Notes: generated by a model from the letters alone, not told the origin. Shown: positions 1 through 7,031, counted from the first letter of the stretch. The stretch: 9,977 bases of DNA from Udaeobacter sp046731855 (GCA_046731855.1 JBKPLX010000005.1:1-9977), one strand, 5' to 3'. Translations and numbers: made by a program.

Positions 1-223
1 GCCTTATGCAGTTCGCTACGAAGCAGTGAACGCGATGTTACTCAATGAGTTCCTCAAGGAACATTGCCGAGTCGACGAATTGCAAGCACACGACGCGCAG
101 CAGCAGAATGAAATTAAGGCTCTGAAGGCAGAACTGAAAGAGCAGGCGTCGCAAATCCAGAAGGTGAGCGCACAGCTTGAAGCGGGCAAACCTGCGCCGG
201 AAGTAGTGCTCAACAATCACTAA
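1..223 (+). CDS. C-terminal end of a peptidase S74 (tail-fibre chaperone) domain protein, 5' truncated by window edge
   Basis: The frame is open from base 2 to the TAA at 221-223. It encodes the last 73 residues of a protein whose start lies outside the window. It begins PYAVRYEAVNAMLLNEFLKE, which matches residues 313-332 of the intact S74 protein at 5719-6852 and the end of the broken gene at 875-2356. This is the end of the intramolecular chaperone (peptidase S74) domain. It is followed by a heptad-like, Gln/Glu/Lys-rich helix that probably forms a trimeric coiled coil, and then the tail APEVVLNNH shared by all family copies here. In phage tail fibres this domain drives trimer folding and then cleaves itself off. 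Whether that happens here is inferred. A GTG at 26 is not the start; it is an internal Val codon conserved in all copies. Confidence 0.88.
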   Translation, partial: PYAVRYEAVNAMLLNEFLKEHCRVDELQAHDAQQQNEIKALKAELKEQASQIQKVSAQLEAGKPAPEVVLNNH

Positions 224-441
224 AGCTCACTGCCTCGAACAAAGATCTCCGATTTCCGAAACTTGGTTCCGCCCGTTTCCGTAGAATAATGGTGAGGCGG
301 AATATTCACGGTTTGCTCGGTTTGCGTGACGGTCCCCAACTACATCCGCCAGATTCAGTTCCGCCTAAGGCGCTGTTAGCTGCGGCAACCAACCGAGCAT
401 TGCTTTCTCCGGGCGTGAATTATTTGCGAAATCATCGCTGA
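224..441. other. Intergenic stretch after the first S74 gene; weak inverted repeat
   Basis: No coding signal is seen. The only structure is an inverted repeat, TTCCGCC (267-273) with GGCGGAA (296-302), separated by a 22-nt loop and lacking a following T run. It could be a poor transcription terminator for the upstream gene. A second short hairpin, CGCC-taa-GGCG, lies near 362-372. Confidence 0.35.
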
Positions 442-668
442 CATCTCAGCAAGGCCGGTTGGAGTTGGGGCTGTGTCTCAGCCGTGGATCCCAACAGGCG
501 AACGATCTGGATTGTTGACGCACATCGCGACGATGGAAAGCGGTTCGTCGTGCACGCGGATGACAAGTTCACTGCCTTCTTAGAATTGGAAAGGGCGATT
601 TGTCTTCGGCTGTTGAGTGAACAAGTCAAAAGCTGACCGCGTTTGTGGAACTCGAAGCGGCGACTCGC
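442..668 (+). pseudogene. Decayed small ORF of a repeated family (SWGC...DGKRF...AFLELE), copy 1
   Basis: After a TGA at 439-441 the frame reads HLSKAGWSWGCVSAVD, then RTIWIVDAHRDDGKRFVVHA, then FTAFLELERAIC, and stops at TGA 634-636. No ATG start remains; GTG 484 is the only possible start. A second, out-of-frame segment overlaps the end: 630-668 reads KLTAFVELEAATR. The element therefore holds two LTAF-ELE blocks in different frames. Related pieces occur at 2432-2595, 4246-4305, 5450-5577 and 8377-8466, all just upstream of exported-protein genes. I do not recognise a named domain. The relic is probably not translated, but it is informative as a marker of the repeated cassette. Confidence 0.6.
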
Positions 669-721
669 AAAGGCCGGCTGCAAAAGCCAGACGTCCAAGG
701 AAATGTTCTGGAGATGTTTGC

Positions 722-751
722 TTGACAGGTTGCACGGGATTTTCGTAAAAA
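722..751 (+). promoter_or_regulatory. Sigma70-like promoter for the 875 gene
   Basis: TTGACA (722-727) is followed after 18 nt by TAAAAA (746-751). The spacer contains GGGATTTT (736-743), which recurs at the same place in the promoter at 8463-8491 (8476-8483) and as GAGATTTC in the one at 5569-5597. Conservation of -35, spacer motif and -10 between otherwise diverged upstream regions supports a real promoter. Confidence 0.6.
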
Positions 752-764
752 TGCCTTCCGTTAC

Positions 765-874
765 GATCTGAATCCCGGGGGGCAGGGTAAAGAAAGCCTT
801 TCTCTCGGCATTTCTCCCCCTCTTTCAGACCTGCACTCGCTGGGTCAACCACTGAGAGAAGGAGAAGAATAGTC
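765..874 (+). promoter_or_regulatory. Structured 5' leader of the 875 gene (leader A) with RBS
   Basis: The leader contains TCTGAA (767-772) and TTCAGA (824-829) as a long-range stem. A 19-nt block at 817-835 (CCCCTCTTTCAGACCTGCA) is identical to 7087-7105 in the leader of the propeller gene. A further possible pair is TTCTCTC (about 797-803) with GAGAGAA (854-860), which would overlap the ribosome binding site AAGGAG (859-864) that lies 10 nt before ATG 875. The fold is inferred by eye. Confidence 0.45.
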
Positions 875-2356
875 ATGAACTTATTCAGATTAAAAGACGG
901 CAATTACACGAATCAGAAATCCAACGGAATGCGCTTTGCTTTTGTTGCTCTAGTGCTCGCCTGCTTTGCGCTTTCGCCGCAAGCGCGAGCCGTTTGCCAA
1001 GAAGGCTGCTTAACGAACCAAAACACCGTCCTAGGTCACAATGCGCTTTTCAGCCTCACAACCGGCCCTTTTAACACGGCCATCGGCTATAATGCGCTCT
1101 ACAGCAACGCAACCGGCGGCATCAACACGGCCGTCGGCTATAATGCGCTCAGTAACACAACCGGCTCCGCCAACACGGCGTCCGGCGCCTACGCACTCTA
1201 TCACAACACCATCGGCGAAGACAACACGGGAACCGGCCTTGGTGCGCTTTCTAGCAATACAACCGGCTTCTTCAACACAGCGTCCGGCGCCTACGCACTC
1301 TATCACAACACCATCGGCAATCTCAACACAGCCACCGGTTCTAACGCACTCGCGGTGAACACCGTCGGTAATAGCAACACAGCCACCGGGGATGAGGCGC
1401 TGTTTAACAACACGAGCGGGAGCGACAACACTGCGACCGGTGCCAACGCGCTGTTTAACAACACCACCGGCAGCCACAACACCGCTGACGGTGCTCAAGC
1501 GCTCTTTAGCAATACCGAAGGCATGTTCAACACGGCCAATGGCGATCAAGCGCTCCGCGACAACACCACCTGCTTCGGCAACACAGCCACCGGGGATGTT
1601 GCGCTCATCAGCAACACCACTGGTGAGGCCAACACCGCCAATGGTTTTGGAGCCCTCTATCACAATACCACCAGCGACTTCAACACGGCTGTAATGCGCT
1701 TTATAGCAATACAACCGGCCCCAAAACACGGCCTACAGCTCCAGCGCGCTCCTTATCCTCGGTGCAGGTTCATCGAACATCGCCATCGGCAGCAATGCTG
1801 GGAGCGCTCTTCTCAGAGGCGATAACAACATCGATATAGGCAACGAGGGTGTTCGCGACGAATCGAACACGATCCGCATCGGCACACAGGGAACGCAGAC
1901 GAAAACGTTCATCGCCGGCATTAGTGATGCAGCAATCGGGGGCAGGAGGTTCGAGTGAATCAAAACGGTCGGCTCGGCACCGTCCCCTGCTCGGAGCGTT
2001 TCAAGGAAGCCATCAAGCCTATGGACAACGCGAGCAAAGCGATCCTTGCGCTCAAACCCGTTACCTTCCGTTACAAAAAGAAAATTGATGCAGCTGGCAT
2101 ATCGCAGTTCGGGCTCGTGGCCGAAGAGGTGGAAAGAGTAAACCCCGATTTGGTAGTGCGCGACGAAGAAGGAAAACCCTACACCGTCCGCTACGACGCG
2201 GTGAACGCCATGTTACTGAACGAGTTTCTGAAAGAGCATCGCAAAGTCGAGCAACTGGAGAAGCAAGTTCAGGCGCTGACTTCCGGCCTACAAAAAGTGA
2301 ACGCTCAGCTACAAGTGAGTAAACCAGCACCACAAACCGTCTTGAATAACCACTAA
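875..2356 (+). pseudogene. Exported NTAxGxxAL-repeat protein with C-terminal peptidase S74 domain, interrupted by three frame changes
   Basis: ATG 875 has the RBS AAGGAG 10 nt upstream. The product starts with a signal peptide (hydrophobic FAFVALVLACFAL, likely cleavage after ARA). About 13 copies follow of a 17-residue repeat, NTAxGxxALxxNTTGxx, which resembles the beta-roll repeats of YadA-like and tail-fibre proteins. The frame breaks near 1690, where 7 nt of a repeat are missing between two GGC triplets, and again in a C run at 1719-1722 (one base missing). The third break is in a G run at 1938-1942 (one base missing). As written, translation from 875 stops at 1825 (316 residues). Reading through the three shifts restores IAIGSNAG, NNIDIGNEGV and TIRIGTQ, and then the S74 domain from 1943 to 2356 (GRLGTVPCSERFKEAIKPM, FGLVAEEVE, NAMLLNEFLKEH) and the end VLNNH. 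The deletions total 9 nt, so frame is regained. Two of them lie in homopolymers and could be sequencing errors. Domain order matches the intact paralogue at 5719. Confidence 0.85.
1178..1318 (+). repeat. Exact 39-bp direct repeat inside the repeat domain
   Basis: Bases 1178-1216 and 1280-1318 are identical over 39 nt, coding for ASGAYALYHNTIG. The copies are 102 nt apart, exactly two 51-nt (17-residue) repeat units. This points to recent duplication or gene conversion within the array. The rest of the domain, about 1030-1690, is made of diverged 51-nt units. Confidence 0.85.
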
Positions 2357-2394
2357 AGCTGTCAACCAACGCGAAGCAGCTGTATTTCCGGAAT

Positions 2395-2430
2395 GAGCCG
2401 TCATGCTTTAAGGTGGGCGGCTCTTTGCTT
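2395..2430 (+). terminator. Probable intrinsic terminator after the S74 pseudogene
   Basis: GAGCCG (2395-2400) pairs with CGGCTC (2418-2423), extendable by a G-T and a C-G pair, with a loop of about 13 nt. A T-rich tract, TTTGCTT, follows. It lies 39 nt past the TAA. A related GCCGTCA hairpin follows the intact paralogue at 6886-6911. Confidence 0.5.
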
Positions 2431-2431
2431 C

Positions 2432-2595
2432 ATGCGCGTACACTGGCACGTCATCCTTCGCAAAGCCGGGTTTAGTTGGGGATGCTCATCTGACATTGAT
2501 TCGACGGACGCGTAATTTTCATGGCACACGCATACGGTCGCGATGGTCGCCGCTTCACTGTTCTGGCTCACGAAGGAGTGACAGGTCTGCGTTAG
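2432..2595 (+). pseudogene. Decayed small ORF of the repeated family, copy 2 (frameshifted)
   Basis: From ATG 2432 the frame reads MRVHWHVILRKAGFSWGCSS then DIDS and ends at TAA 2513. Skipping to the frame at 2503 continues the family: DGRVIFMAHAYGRDGRRF, then TVLAHEG, ending at TAG 2593-2595. Compared with copy 1 (SWGCVSAVDPN...DAHRDDGKRFVVHAD), a single base is missing near 2501. The relic ends 15 nt before the next promoter. Probably non-functional. Confidence 0.6.
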
Positions 2596-2610
2596 GCGAA
2601 TAAAACAGTC

Positions 2611-2640
2611 TTGACTTTATTTCCGCTAGAAGCGTAGTCT
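2611..2640 (+). promoter_or_regulatory. Candidate promoter for the 2743 gene
   Basis: TTGACT (2611-2616), an 18-nt spacer, then TAGTCT (2635-2640). The -10 is weak, but position relative to the small-ORF relic and the gene is the same as for the other promoters here. The 100-nt leader that follows differs from the other leaders. It contains the hairpin CCAG-ttc-CTGG (2677-2687) nested between CCCGACCC (2671-2678) and GGATCGGG (2689-2696), which could pair instead. Confidence 0.42.
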
Positions 2641-2742
2641 GCAAACACCCCCGCAACCCCAGTAGATAACCCCGACCCAGTTCCTGGTGGATCGGGCCGG
2701 TCTTGTCGAGAGAGGCTTCGGCTCGGCATTAGAAGGATATCT

Positions 2743-4239
2743 ATGAAAAGGCTCCTTGTACCATTCGTCGCCGGAGCTCTGCCGGCCTTTATTCTAATGT
2801 TCAGCATTCAAACCGGCCGGGCGGGCAGCGCCACTTGGAAGCAAAACCCGGTTTCTGGCGACTGGAACACGGCGGCGAACTGGTCGCCTTCTACTGTACC
2901 CAATGGGCCATCGGACATCGCGACGTTCGCTTCTTCGAACATCACCAACGTTTCGCTCTCGGCTAATACCGAAGTTAACACTATCTTGTTCAACCCTGGC
3001 GCGAGCTTCACGATCAGGATCACACCAACCGACCAATCCACGCAGTTCACCGTCAGCGGCGCCGGCATCACGAACAAAGGAGGTATCCAGCATTTTGTCG
3101 TCGCCGGACCTAATGTCGTTCGCGGTCCATCCGCGAACATCACGTTCCTGAATACCGCCAGCGCAGGCCAAGATGACATATACTTCACGCTTGACGGCGG
3201 TCCGCGGAACACCTCTACCGGAGGGCAGATTATCTTCTCCGATCACTCCAACGCGGGAAATGCCTCTTTCACTCTCAACGCAGGCAGCGTCAGGGGCGGG
3301 AGCGGTGGTCTCTTGATCTTCGCCAGCCACGCCTCCGCCGGTAATGCCACTCTGATGGCTCTCGGCGGTAATGGTGCCCTCGGGGGACAGATTGTCTTCG
3401 GTGGACGTTGCGATGGCGGCACTGCGCGCATACAGCTCTTCGGAAATCGCACCGATCTTCCGTCGAACGGAAGTTTAGACATCAGCGCCCACACGATGTC
3501 CGGCGGTGGACCTGGGCCGGTGACGATCGGCTCGCTACAAGGAGACGGCGCCGTATTTCTTGGACCTGCCACACTCATCGTCGGCAGCAACAACATAAAA
3601 AATACCCGCTTTTTGGGAGTCATCTCGTGGATGGGAAGCCACGGTGGCATCGGTGGTGGACTGGTAAAGATTGGAACGGGCAGGCTGAATTTGACCAATG
3701 GCAACACCTATTTAGGAGGAACCACGATTAAACGAGGCGCACTCGTAGTTAACAACCGGACGGGTTCCGGCACCGGCGATGGCCCCGTCCAGGTAGAACG
3801 CGGCACGCTGGGCGGAAAAGGAACAATCACTGGCACGGTGACCCTTGGCACGGGCAACGGCAGCGGAGCGGTTCTCGCGCCAGGCCATCTGCACGGAGCG
3901 GGTAGGCTAGGTGCACTCACCATTCACAATGGACTAACCTTTAATTCCGATGGAGTATACCAGGCACAGGTCAATAGCAGCACGATCATGACCGATCAGG
4001 TCACGGCAGTTGGCGTAAGTATTAGTCCCGGCGCGCAGTTGGACTTTGTCGATATTGGGAACGGTACGCTTCCCATTGGCACAGTTTTCCCTGTGATTGA
4101 CAATACCGCGGCGACATCGATTGCGGGCACTTTCAGCAACCTTCCCGAGGGCTCCGTGTTCATCGCCAACGGCAACACTTACCAAGTGAGCTACCAAGGC
4201 GGCGACGGTAACGATCTCACCTTGACTGTAGTTCCGTAG
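2743..4239 (+). CDS. Exported autotransporter-associated beta-strand repeat protein
   Basis: ATG 2743 follows the RBS AGAAGGA (2731-2737) by 5 nt. The 498-residue product starts with a signal peptide (MKRLLVPFVAGALPAFILMF, cleavage probably near GRAGSA). It continues with ATWKQNPVSGDWNTAANWSP, the usual opening of secreted verrucomicrobial/planctomycete beta-helix proteins. The middle is Gly/Asn/Ser/Thr-rich, as in a parallel beta-helix. At about 307-336 (GRLNLTNGNTYLGGTTIKRG) is the autotransporter-associated beta-strand (PATR-like) motif. AVLAPGH follows at about 376 and the typical ending NTYQVSYQGGDGNDLTLTV at the C-terminus. There is no outer-membrane beta-barrel and no PEP-CTERM or LPXTG anchor. 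It is therefore probably secreted or periplasmic/surface-associated rather than a true autotransporter. The role is unknown; such proteins are presumed structural or adhesive. Confidence 0.88.
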   Translation: MKRLLVPFVAGALPAFILMFSIQTGRAGSATWKQNPVSGDWNTAANWSPSTVPNGPSDIATFASSNITNVSLSANTEVNTILFNPGASFTIRITPTDQSTQFTVSGAGITNKGGIQHFVVAGPNVVRGPSANITFLNTASAGQDDIYFTLDGGPRNTSTGGQIIFSDHSNAGNASFTLNAGSVRGGSGGLLIFASHASAGNATLMALGGNGALGGQIVFGGRCDGGTARIQLFGNRTDLPSNGSLDISAHTMSGGGPGPVTIGSLQGDGAVFLGPATLIVGSNNIKNTRFLGVISWMGSHGGIGGGLVKIGTGRLNLTNGNTYLGGTTIKRGALVVNNRTGSGTGDGPVQVERGTLGGKGTITGTVTLGTGNGSGAVLAPGHLHGAGRLGALTIHNGLTFNSDGVYQAQVNSSTIMTDQVTAVGVSISPGAQLDFVDIGNGTLPIGTVFPVIDNTAATSIAGTFSNLPEGSVFIANGNTYQVSYQGGDGNDLTLTVVP

Positions 4240-4245
4240 ATTTAG

Positions 4246-4452
4246 GAAGATCTGAGCTGGCGGTGTGTCGCAGCGGTGGATGAAGAAGCAGGAACACTGT
4301 GGATCATGTTGCTTAACGAGTTTCTGAAAGAACACCGGAAGATGCAGAAACTGGAAGCTGCGCTCGCAGCAATGGACCGACGATTGAAAGCAGGGACGCG
4401 AAAATTGAAAGCGTCACGACGAGGTCGGAAGACAATAGGCCAACAAAAATGA
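4246..4452 (+). pseudogene. Chimeric small ORF: half of the repeated small ORF joined to an S74 C-terminal tail; overlaps next gene by ATGA
   Basis: After TAG 4243-4245 one open frame reads EDLSWRCVAAVDEEAGTLWI and then directly MLLNEFLKEHRKMQKLEA (from ATG 4306), ending at TGA 4450-4452. The first part matches the SWGCVSAVDPN-RTIWI stretch of the small-ORF family (copy 1 at 442). The second part matches the NAMLLNEFLKEHRKVQELEA helix of the S74 proteins. Possible starts are GTG 4276 and ATG 4306 (48 residues). The C-terminal 30 residues are very basic and no longer resemble the family. The stop overlaps the downstream start codon at 4449 by four bases, so translation here could couple to the lipoprotein gene. 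It may be a pure relic, or a real small ORF retained as a coupling leader. Confidence 0.55.
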
Positions 4453-5144
4453 AAACTAAAACGTCCTCCAAAAAAGTCCTGACCCCATTTTTCCTGCGGC
4501 AGAGCGCTCGCCGATCATTCCTGCTCGGCCCAATCCTTGTTCTTGTAGCTCTGACGGGCTGTTGTGAGATCCGGACGTGGCCGAACCCGATTGTGTTTAA
4601 TACCCTAGCGCCCGACTGTACCTACGAGCAGTTCGGTGGTTACTTCGGTATTCAAAAACCGCCCCCGGCTGAAACCAGGTATTGGGAAACCGCGGCTAAG
4701 TTTACTGCCATGACGAGCGGTAATTTGGCGACAGTTGATCTTGGATTGACGAAATGGGGCGCGAACGCTCCCACCGGCCTGTACGGTGGACCTGCGAGCG
4801 TCTTTCTTTACCGCGATGCTGCTGGATCTCCGAACATTGCAACTCAAACGTATCTTGGCACTGTTGCTCCCACCGGGGATACCTACAGAACTAACAACAG
4901 TCTAGTCAGCCTTCTGGTGGCGGGAACGGTACCTGTGGTTCAGGGATTGGACTACTGGCTTGTGCTGAAACCAGCCGCTCGAGGAGTACATGACTGTTGG
5001 AATCTGTCATTGCCAAGGATGGCTGGCTCGAGTGCGGTGTCGCATAACGACGTCACATGGAGGACCTTCAATGATGAGTACTTGCCAGCCTTTCGCATTA
5101 CAGCCAAGCCGGTGTCAAGGATTGTTGAACGGGCACACCTTTGA
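4449..5144 (+). CDS. Predicted lipoprotein, choice-of-anchor R-like domain
   Basis: The 231-residue product begins with a basic N-terminus, a hydrophobic stretch (LLGPILVLVAL) and the lipobox LTGC with Cys38, so lipid attachment is likely. The mature part has FNTLAPDCTYEQFGGYFG, then AAKFTAMTSGNLATVDLGL, a segment on small payload-like strands (GPASVFLYRDAAGSPN), LDYWLVLKP and a C-terminal EYLPAFRITA. This order recalls the choice-of-anchor R type beta-sandwich found in secreted bacterial proteins. That match is by recollection of pattern and is not certain. No clear ribosome binding site precedes ATG 4449; its ATGA overlap with the small ORF ending at 4452 suggests translational coupling. 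It may be co-transcribed with the 2743 gene, as no terminator is evident in the 209-bp gap. No catalytic motif is seen. Confidence 0.75.
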   Translation: MKTKTSSKKVLTPFFLRQSARRSFLLGPILVLVALTGCCEIRTWPNPIVFNTLAPDCTYEQFGGYFGIQKPPPAETRYWETAAKFTAMTSGNLATVDLGLTKWGANAPTGLYGGPASVFLYRDAAGSPNIATQTYLGTVAPTGDTYRTNNSLVSLLVAGTVPVVQGLDYWLVLKPAARGVHDCWNLSLPRMAGSSAVSHNDVTWRTFNDEYLPAFRITAKPVSRIVERAHL

Positions 5145-5449
5145 TGATGTTGTCTCAGCGGCGGCCCTCGTCTTGCTACAGCGGGTGCTTTGAAACGAGC
5201 GAAGCGCGAATCACGGCATTATGACCGGATCTCGAGGCAGCGCGAGTAGGTGTGCGTCCGGCTCAACCTTTAGAGAAAAATGAGACTAGACCCCGACGGC
5301 ATCTTGCAAACTATGGGCCAGCATTCCAAGGCGCAGTGAATGCGCTTCCATACATCTGCTACCGGGCGTCACCTTGCAGAAACTAGACTGTGTCGCGGCG
5401 GTCGCCTTGGCGCTTTGGCACTTTGGTTTTCGCCTGCCGTCGCCGATCG
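5145..5449. other. Intergenic stretch without recognisable features
   Basis: I see no gene, promoter or strong hairpin here. A 68-residue open frame at 5374-5580 has no ribosome binding site or family match. Its end merely reads through the small-ORF relic in another frame. Confidence 0.5.
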
Positions 5450-5577
5450 GATGCCAGCGAACGGCGTTTTTTGGAATTAGAAAGGGCGATTTGCCTCCAT
5501 CTTTTGAACGAACGAATCAAAAGCTGACCGCGTTTCGAATCTGCGATTCTCTCTTCCAGCAAATTGTCTTGACGACC
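5450..5577 (+). pseudogene. Decayed small ORF of the repeated family, copy 3 (3' part only)
   Basis: Frame 5450-5527 reads DASERRFLELERAICLHLLN and then ERIKS before a TGA. It is parallel to AFLELERAICLRLLSEQVKS in copy 1. As in copy 1, an overlapping second frame reads QKLTAF (from 5518). The 19 nt at 5517-5535 are identical to 626-644. Copies 1 and 3 share the same out-of-frame arrangement, so they descend from an already rearranged element. The N-terminal half is not recognisable. Confidence 0.55.
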
Positions 5578-5597
5578 TAACGAGATTTCGCCAAACT
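5569..5597 (+). promoter_or_regulatory. Candidate promoter for the 5719 gene
   Basis: TTGACG (5569-5574), 17-nt spacer, CAAACT (5592-5597). It aligns without gaps to the promoter at 8463-8491, including the spacer motif GAGATTTC (5582-5589) against GGGATTTT. Confidence 0.5.
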
Positions 5598-5607
5598 CGG
5601 CGTCGCC

Positions 5608-5718
5608 AAACGGATCTGAATCAGGCGGAGGACATTCCCCCGCTAGGTTCTTCGCCTCCTCCCGACCCGCAATCCCAGATAATCAACTCAGCGGGGAAAC
5701 GAAAGGGAAGGAAGAACC
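5608..5718 (+). promoter_or_regulatory. Structured 5' leader of the 5719 gene (leader C)
   Basis: Bases 5608-5633 are identical (26 nt) to 8502-8527 and 5682-5699 (18 nt) to 8576-8593 in the leader of the fusion gene. CCCCGCT (5638-5644) can pair with AGCGGGG (5690-5696). The same segment could instead pair with GCGG near 5625. The RBS AAGGAAG (5708-5714) lies just past the downstream arm, so alternative pairing could affect translation. Regulation is inferred, not shown. Confidence 0.5.
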
Positions 5719-6852
5719 ATGAATCCATCGATTCAACTAAAAAGAGCAATTCTATTATTTCTTGTGGCACTTACCTGCTTGGCGCTTTCGCCTGCAGTGC
5801 GAGCGGTGAACCCACCACCGGACGGGGGCTACCCCAACCAAACCACCGCCGAAGGGGAGGATGCGCTGCTCCATCTTAGTACGGGCGAGGGCAATACAGC
5901 GGTAGGTTTCCACGCGCTCCATGACGATAGCACTGGCTACTTCAACACGGCGGTTGGCGCGGACGCTCTCTCCAACAATACCATAGGTATACTCAATACC
6001 GCCACCGGGCACGCGGCGCTCTCTTCCGATACAAACGGTAGCGGAAACGTAGCCAATGGCCTGGCCGCGCTCTTCAGCAACACGCACGGCTCCGGCAATG
6101 TAGCGGTCGGTTTTGAAACAATGTTGCTGAACACGTCCGGCCAATTGAACACCGCAGTAGGGGGAAGCGCGTTGCTGGCCAATAGAACGGGTAACAACAA
6201 CAACGCCTTCGGCCAAAGTGCATTGATAAACAACACCGGTTCTTTCAATATCGCGATAGGCTCGAATGCGGGATACAATCTCACCACTGGGCACAATAAC
6301 ATCGACATTGGTAACCGCGGTGTTGCTGGCGAGTGGAACACGATTCGCATCGGCATCCAGGCAAGGCAGAATGCCACCTACATGGCGGGCATTTATGGCG
6401 GGACCGCACCCGGCGGCATCACCGTTGTCATCGATGCGGATGGCCATCTGGGAACAGCTACTTCCTCGGCGCGCTTCAAGGATGAAATTAGGCCAATGAA
6501 TACCGCCAGTGAAGCGATCTACGACCTGCGACCAGTAACCTTTCACTATAAGCCGCAGCTCGATCCAAAAGCGGTTCCGCAGTTTGGGTTGGTAGCCGAG
6601 GACGTAGAAGCGGTGAATCCTGATTTGGTGGCGCACGACAAAGAAGGTAAACCTTACAGCGTGCGCTACGAGGCGGTGAACGCGATGTTGCTTAATGAGT
6701 TCCTCAAAGAGCACCGAAAAGTGCAGGAATTGGAAGCGAATGCCGCAAAGCAGCAAAAACAAATTGAAGCGCTTACTGCAGGCTTACAGAAGGTGAGTGC
6801 ACAGCTGGAAATGAGTAAACCCAAACCGCAAATCGTGCTGAATAATCATTAA
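5719..6852 (+). CDS. Exported NTAxG-repeat protein with C-terminal peptidase S74 intramolecular chaperone domain (intact copy)
   Basis: ATG 5719 follows AAGGAAG. The 377-residue product has a signal peptide (hydrophobic AILLFLVALTCLALS, likely cleavage after AVRA, residue 29). Next is a Pro-rich linker (NPPPDGGYPNQTTAEGEDAL) shared with the gene at 8611. Residues about 45-200 hold roughly nine repeats of the NTAVGxxAL type and end with NNIDIGN and WNTIRIG. The S74 domain starts near 240 (GHLGTATSSARFKDEIRPM). In the family, a Ser and a Lys spaced as in SxxxxK make the autocleavage dyad. Here they are Ser249 and Lys254. PQFGLVAEDVEAVNPDL (about 287-303) is the domain core, and VNAMLLNEFLKEH (from 320) leads into a coiled-coil helix and the end VLNNH. 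By analogy to phage fibres it should trimerise and may release its C-terminus. There are no phage genes nearby and the signal peptide implies a cell-surface or secreted fibre. Function is otherwise unknown. Confidence 0.88.
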   Translation: MNPSIQLKRAILLFLVALTCLALSPAVRAVNPPPDGGYPNQTTAEGEDALLHLSTGEGNTAVGFHALHDDSTGYFNTAVGADALSNNTIGILNTATGHAALSSDTNGSGNVANGLAALFSNTHGSGNVAVGFETMLLNTSGQLNTAVGGSALLANRTGNNNNAFGQSALINNTGSFNIAIGSNAGYNLTTGHNNIDIGNRGVAGEWNTIRIGIQARQNATYMAGIYGGTAPGGITVVIDADGHLGTATSSARFKDEIRPMNTASEAIYDLRPVTFHYKPQLDPKAVPQFGLVAEDVEAVNPDLVAHDKEGKPYSVRYEAVNAMLLNEFLKEHRKVQELEANAAKQQKQIEALTAGLQKVSAQLEMSKPKPQIVLNNH

Positions 6853-6885
6853 AGCAACCAAAGCAGCCTTAGCTCTGCAACGAAG

Positions 6886-6911
6886 CCGTCACTCTTCCTC
6901 CCACGTGGCGG
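6886..6911 (+). terminator. Hairpin after the intact S74 gene, possible terminator
   Basis: CCGTCAC (6886-6892) pairs with GTGGCGG (6905-6911), with one G-T pair and a 12-nt loop, 33 nt past the stop. No T run follows, so termination would be weak. The GCCGTCA start is shared with the hairpin after the 875-2356 gene. Confidence 0.3.
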
Positions 6912-7001
6912 GCCCCAAATCTACTGGTGTAGCCAATGAAATTACGCCGCAGCCTCAGGCTGTTCGATGTGGCACTGTTTTTCGTAGGTTGCCGAATTGA
7001 G

Positions 7002-7031
7002 TTGACAAAGCGGTAACAGTTTTTGCAGAAT
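7002..7031 (+). promoter_or_regulatory. Sigma70-like promoter for the 7141 gene
   Basis: TTGACA (7002-7007), 18-nt spacer, CAGAAT (7026-7031). Unlike the other promoters here, no small-ORF relic is visible upstream (6912-7001). Confidence 0.55.

Noticed and set aside
1030..1690. Regular repeat spacing that could suggest a CRISPR array
   Set aside because: The units are coding, diverged and contiguous in multiples of 51 nt; there are no conserved palindromic repeats with unique spacers and no cas genes.
1031..1729. Reverse-strand repeat-containing open frame (232 codons)
   Set aside because: Its repeats are only the complement of the 51-nt units that encode NTAxGxxAL on the + strand.
1955..2356. 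Independent gene starting at GTG 1955 for a short S74 protein
   Set aside because: The frame continues upstream as QEVRV in line with the paralogue, so 1955 is an internal codon of the broken 875-2356 gene; no RBS is present.
5374..5580. 68-codon + strand open frame
   Set aside because: No RBS and no start conservation; its end reads the small-ORF relic in another frame and overlaps the promoter at 5569.
5755..6762. Long reverse-strand open frame (335 codons) opposite the intact S74 gene
   Set aside because: It mirrors the repeat-rich codon pattern of the + strand gene, has no homology I recognise and no RBS. The + strand has a clear signal peptide, repeats and S74 domain.
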